A program made the position numbers and the translations under genes. This document shows positions 61,020 through 64,000 of a stretch of 64,000 nucleotides of DNA, in pieces. Below the pieces are notes generated by a model. The model did no database searches, had not been told where the DNA came from, and saw only the letters and a list, made by a program, of their open reading frames with translations. The DNA is from Bacillus sp. 103mf (lineage in GTDB: Bacteria > Bacillota > Bacilli > Bacillales > Bacillaceae_G): positions 1 through 64,000 of the forward strand of contig NZ_FPAF01000016.1 of assembly GCF_900116295.1 (NCBI RefSeq), given 5' to 3'. Each line of letters opens with the position of its first letter. Position 1 is the first letter of the stretch.

Positions 61020-61066
61020 GAAAAGAAGGTGTCTCCGAAGTGATGATTTTGGGGATATCTTCTTTT
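61019..61066 (+). terminator. narK terminator
   Basis: AAAAGAAG-TGTCTCC / GGGGATATCTTCTTTTTT imperfect stem with T-run. Confidence 0.7.
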
Positions 61067-61162
61067 TTCGTATTTTAGGGAATTTGAAAACAAAAATGCA
61101 ATTTGCTTACTTTTGGCTATCTGATCCTGTTAAAAATCTTTCAAATCTCGGTGTTAATTTAA

Positions 61163-61365
61163 CTATATGTCCATTTAAATTTTCCCGCATATAAGTCTCT
61201 GCTATGCAAAATACAACATACAACATGACCGCTACTTGCTTTCTCCCTTTGTTTTAAACCTCGGATGTGGCAGGAAAAGGCCCTGACCGTTTCTATGCAT
61301 GGCCAGATGCTCTCGACCTCCAAAAAAAGAAAGAGGTTTTATGTCGATTTTTAACTTGTATATAT
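61163..61365 (+). repeat. Repeat R1, copy I
   Basis: Full-length copy: ATATGTCCATTTAAATTTTC left end, GCATATAAGTCTCTGCTATGC (plus an 8-bp duplication ACAACATA), GTGGCAGG, CTGACC-N12-GGCCAG, ATGCTCTCGACC, GAGGTTTTATGTCGA and TTTTTAACTTGTATATATG right end. No gene between narK and ymaF. Confidence 0.88.
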
Positions 61366-61443
61366 GAAGAGGGGGAATTATTTCAATAGTATAAGCATAC
61401 TAGTTTATAGAGTTTATCTTTATGCATAAGGGGAATGAAGAGA

Positions 61444-61791
61444 ATGGATAGAGTGAACAGGGTAGGAAAAAATGATTTCGTTTCTGGTTTTGTGCCACAT
61501 CATAACCATGGGTCAGTGGATTATACATCTGTTGAGGGAGGACATGTACATCAGTGCCTAGATGTAACATCTCCGCCCATTAAGACACAAGAGGGAGGGC
61601 ATATACATTATACAGAAGGATATGTATTGTTCGAAGATGGACATACACACTATTACAAGGCGTATTCAGGACCAGCAATTCCAGTTGGAAACGGAATGCA
61701 TGTTCATTATTATGACTTTTATACGACGGAAAATAATGGGCATAAACACCATGTTAAGGGAGTAGATCAGCCTGCCCCGGGTGATAAATAA
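61444..61791 (+). CDS. ymaF: YmaF-family His-rich repeat protein, 115 aa
   Basis: ATG 61444 chosen, 9 bases after AAGGGGA; ATG 61435 touches the site. About five repeats of the type GGHxH/DGHTHYY (GHVHQCLDVTS, GHIHYTEGY, GHTHYYKAYSG, MHVHYYDFYT, GHKHHVKG), the hallmark of the YmaF family. Metal binding is likely; function unknown. Its TAA stop is in the ATAAA end of bcr1 copy f. Confidence 0.85.
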   Translation: MDRVNRVGKNDFVSGFVPHHNHGSVDYTSVEGGHVHQCLDVTSPPIKTQEGGHIHYTEGYVLFEDGHTHYYKAYSGPAIPVGNGMHVHYYDFYTTENNGHKHHVKGVDQPAPGDK

Positions 61792-61914
61792 AGTGAAACT
61801 TCCATTCGGAGATGCCTTTTCTCCGAATGGTTAGTTGAACCAATCGGGTTCTTACAAGCAGTTCCTCTTCTCGCAATTCCCATCTTTGCTTACTGCTTGT
61901 TAGAGCGGGATAAA
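61788..61914 (+). repeat. bcr1-type element, copy f (127 bp)
   Basis: ATAAA at 61788-61792 and 61910-61914. Starts in the ymaF stop codon: ATAAAGTGAAACTTCC with hairpin ATTCGGAGA / TCTCCGAAT. The far end is altered (no CCACGAATAG). Its last ATAAA is the first of copy g. Confidence 0.88.
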
Positions 61915-62061
61915 GTGAAACTTCCATCAGTGGCGGGGTATTCCTTACTGATGATTAGTTGAACCAATCGGGCGCATGCCAGCAGTTATCCCCCACTTAT
62001 CTTCTTTGCTTTTCTCTGAATCTTGAGGTGGGGTTTTACTGCCCACGAGTAGAGGGATAAA
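61910..62061 (+). repeat. bcr1-type element, copy g, tandem to copy f (152 bp)
   Basis: ATAAA at 61910-61914 and 62057-62061. GTGAAACTTCCATCAGTGGC, TCTTTGCTTTTCTCTG, GAGGTGGGGTTTTACTGCCC, CCACGAGTAGAGGG. The two copies share one ATAAA, as expected if the second inserted at the end of the first. Confidence 0.9.
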
Positions 62062-62062
62062 G

Positions 62063-62188
62063 TTAATACGCCCCCCTCTTGCTGTTAAATGGCAGCTTGT
62101 TTTTGTTCTTAATAATTAAAACGCCAGCGCCTAATAGCAGCTTCAGGACAGAAGAAATCACTTTGGAGTCGTCTGTTTGGTAAATAAA
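62063..62188 (-). pseudogene. C-terminal remnant of a small membrane protein
   Basis: Minus-strand frame of 41 codons, opening after a stop, with QTDDSKVISSVLKLLLGAG followed by VLIIKNKNK and a basic tail ending at TAA 62063-62065. It reads like the last membrane helix of a protein, but no start or ribosome site is seen. Its end abuts bcr1 copy g. The rest of the gap (62189-62328) shows nothing clear. Confidence 0.4.
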
Positions 62189-62328
62189 TTAGAATTATTA
62201 TTTATGTTGTGATGAATAGAAAAAATAAGATTATTTTTATAGCCAGACTGAACTTTTATTGATGGTATTTTTACATATATCTATTCATAAGAATAGAACT
62301 AGCATAGTATTTACTGGAGGGATTGAAA

Positions 62329-63168
62329 ATGGATAGATTACATCCTGATACGGGTGTTACATCTGGAGCGTTTGTTGAACGATCATTAAATGAAATTCGC
62401 TTTTGGTCTAGAATCATGAAAGAGCATTCTTTATTTCTTCGATTGGGGTTTAGATGTGAGGATACTCAACTAATCCAAGAGGCTAATCAATTTTACCGAT
62501 TGTTTGAACATATCGAACAAATTGCACATTCCTATACAAATCAAACAGATCCTGAGCAAATAAAAAGATTTAATTCAGAAGTACAACAAGCTGCAACTAA
62601 TATTTTCGGATTTAAACGAAAAATTCTAGGATTAATTCTCACATGTAAATTGCCAGGGCAAAATAATTTTCCACTGTTAGTTGATCATACAAGTAGGGAA
62701 GCTGATTATTTTAGAAATCGTTTAATTGAATTAAATGCGGGTAAATTGAATGCTCTTCCTGATGCCATTATTAAAGAAAATGTTTTCTTTTTAAGGATTA
62801 TGGCAGACCATGCTAAATTTATTGGTCATCTTCTTGATCCATCGGAAAGAAAGCTTGTAGATATGGCCCGGAATTTTAGTAATGATTTTGATGAATTGAT
62901 GTATCAAGCAATTGACTTAGAATCTATGAAACCACAATCTCAAACAGTTCCTCTTTTAGATCAATTTCTGGATCAAAATCGTGTGTCAGTCACATCTCTT
63001 CGGGACTTTAAGAAAACGGCACGTGATTTAATCGAGCAATGTAAAATAAAGAGTATCATTCACCCACTATTAGCAGACCATGTTTTCCGTGAAGCTGATA
63101 GATTCCTTGAAATAATTGATATGTTTGATGCGCATCTTACAAGCGTTAAATCACAATCTAGAATGTAA
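62329..63168 (+). CDS. DUF2935-family helical protein, 279 aa
   Basis: ATG 62329 after GGAGGG. Two repeats of a helical bundle, each with histidine/glutamate motifs (IRFWSRIMKEHSLFLRLGF; LLVDHTSREADYF; FFLRIMADHAKFIGHLL; LLADHVFREADRFLEII). Conserved H..E..D residues suggest a ferritin-like metal site. Function unknown; common in cereus-group and other spore formers. Followed by a broken copy of its own C-terminus. Confidence 0.85.
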   Translation: MDRLHPDTGVTSGAFVERSLNEIRFWSRIMKEHSLFLRLGFRCEDTQLIQEANQFYRLFEHIEQIAHSYTNQTDPEQIKRFNSEVQQAATNIFGFKRKILGLILTCKLPGQNNFPLLVDHTSREADYFRNRLIELNAGKLNALPDAIIKENVFFLRIMADHAKFIGHLLDPSERKLVDMARNFSNDFDELMYQAIDLESMKPQSQTVPLLDQFLDQNRVSVTSLRDFKKTARDLIEQCKIKSIIHPLLADHVFREADRFLEIIDMFDAHLTSVKSQSRM

Positions 63169-63170
63169 TT

Positions 63171-63281
63171 AATCCTTTACTAGCGGATCACGTTGTAAGA
63201 GAAGCGAAGCATTTCCTCTTTATGATTCACGTTTTAGAACAGCGATTAAAACTAAAACAAATGGAGCAATTCGGACAGTAA
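63171..63281 (+). pseudogene. Broken duplicate of the DUF2935 C-terminus
   Basis: Three bases after the DUF2935 stop, in another frame, the text PLLADHVVREAKHFLFMIH and then VLEQRLKLKQMEQFGQ-stop appears. It matches the last 35 residues of the gene before it (PLLADHVFREADRFLEII). This is the 3' end of a lost tandem paralogue. Confidence 0.7.
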
Positions 63282-63459
63282 TCATATAGCTAGGATTCTC
63301 TAGTTTTAATATGGATATTGAATCATACTCTCCAAACCTTTATTATGAATATATTGGATGTTATGTATTATTTTGGAGTTCTTGTTTTTTGACATATCAA
63401 TTGCAAGATTTACGCTAGCTTTTATGTCAATTGTATATACATAGTAAAGGTGGATTTAC

Positions 63460-63663
63460 ATGTTCTTTCAGAAATATAAAGGTTTAATTCTTGCAGTAGC
63501 TGGTGCTGTTATTTACATGGTCACAACACTTTATTTTAAAGATTTAGAGTATGGATATAGAGTGTGTATCAAAATATTTGCGGCAATCATGATAATTGTT
63601 GGAGGGATTATGATTGAGGATTCAAATCGCTTCTATAAAAAGCAGAGAGATAACAATGTATGA
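63460..63663 (+). CDS. Small two-helix membrane protein, 67 aa
   Basis: Start at 63460 with AAAGGTGG upstream. Hydrophobic residues 9-26 and 37-52; C-terminal basic tail (RFYKKQRDNNV). Function unknown. A weak hairpin follows near 63700. Confidence 0.7.
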   Translation: MFFQKYKGLILAVAGAVIYMVTTLYFKDLEYGYRVCIKIFAAIMIIVGGIMIEDSNRFYKKQRDNNV

Positions 63664-63763
63664 CATATGATCGTTTAAAACGATACATGTACAGGAGAGT
63701 GCCTACCGAGTATAAACTTGGAGGCGCTTTGTTTTGTTTATAAAATAAAAAGGAGAATAGTGT

Positions 63764-64000
63764 ATGAAAACAAGGTACATCGTTCAATTCGGGATAGCAA
63801 TTATCTTCTTCAGCGTTTCCGCTCTTATTAGTTGGTACGAAGGAAGTAATCTAATCGAGGATTCATTTGAATGGAAATATTCCGCTAAGTTTACGAATTA
63901 TTTTAAAGGGCCAGTTTCAAATTATGACGACATTTTGCAAATCGATTTTTTTGTATATGCAGCTAAGTTTTATCCTATACCAGTGTTGATTATGGTTGCG
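63764..64000 (+). CDS. DUF4306-like membrane protein, 5' part, cut by window end
   Basis: ATG 63764 after AAGGAG. The first 79 residues start MKTRYIVQFGIAIIFFSVSA, then SWYEGSNLIEDSFEWKYS and DDILQIDFFVYAAKFYP, which fits DUF4306-type membrane proteins of the cereus group as I remember them. Runs off the right edge. Confidence 0.7.
   Translation, partial: MKTRYIVQFGIAIIFFSVSALISWYEGSNLIEDSFEWKYSAKFTNYFKGPVSNYDDILQIDFFVYAAKFYPIPVLIMVA

Noticed and set aside
1-64000. tRNA or rRNA genes, CRISPR arrays, prophage
   Set aside because: Looked for; no tRNA-like cloverleaf ends, rRNA text, spacer arrays or phage structural genes seen.

Overview
The window is chromosomal DNA of a Bacillus cereus-group organism (B. 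cereus / B. thuringiensis / B. anthracis type). Evidence: low GC; a perfect PlcR box before a secreted collagenase; many dispersed repeats flanked by TTTAT, the signature reported for the cereus-group element bcr1; a tricistronic spore-germinant receptor whose A subunit has a long Gln-rich tandem-repeat N-terminus (GerI/GerH type); and Bacillus synteny (ytoA / ytpAB, ytqAB, ytzC, yttB-leuS with a Leu T-box).

Layout. 1-0.45 kb: 3' end of an IS200/IS605-type tnpB with its right-end hairpin. 0.5-3.6 kb: two small genes, an anaerobically controlled moaB-mobA pair, NUDIX and GNAT genes. 3.6-4.4 kb: a pile-up of one dispersed repeat family. 5-8.2 kb: PlcR-box collagenase with two near-identical PKD domains. 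8.4-18.7 kb: housekeeping genes (EamA exporter, PH-domain proteins, lipid glycosyltransferase plus PAP2 phosphatase, ytoA, ytpAB sesquarterpene genes, racemase, mnmM/ytqA, VOC protein). 18.8-21.6 kb: a BceAB-type peptide-resistance ABC transporter behind a BceR-like palindrome, with no two-component genes beside it. 22.5-25.4 kb: a frameshifted small gene and a second, PKD-less collagenase. 25.6-28.4 kb: small genes and repeats. 28.5-32.1 kb: ECF sigma factor, anti-sigma factor and an ABC exporter. 33-37 kb: yttB, T-box, leuS. 37-46.6 kb: spore-related genes (His-rich coat-like protein, gerI operon, two gerPA/PF-like genes), a MetX-family protein, a rhodanese and a nitroreductase/HxlR-regulator pair. 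46.8-61 kb: narGHJI, fnr, moaA-moeB, reverse moaC, moeA-mobB-moaE-moaD and narK. 61-64 kb: ymaF, tandem bcr1, a DUF2935 gene with a broken duplicate, and the start of a DUF4306-like gene.

How it fits together. The 47-61 kb block plus moaB-mobA at 1-2 kb make a nitrate-respiration unit: reductase, molybdopterin cofactor synthesis, nitrate transporter and the Fe-S regulator Fnr. Perfect TGTGA-N6-TCACA palindromes stand before moaB, narG and moaA, and a weaker one before moaC. At moaB, narG and moaC the palindrome centre lies exactly 34.5 bp from the end of a -10-like hexamer, i.e. at about -41.5; at moaA the distance is 35.5 bp.

The most unusual signal is in the repeats. Seven bcr1-type elements are present. 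Five of them begin in the TAA stop codon of the preceding gene, always in that gene's orientation, and one also appears to supply the start region of the next gene. A second family of about 180-200 bp, with imperfect terminal inverted repeats, has eight copies or near-copies plus one degenerate copy and one end fragment; one copy is split by a third repeat. A fourth family, present twice, has four CGATATAT-type sites spaced 20-21 bp apart.
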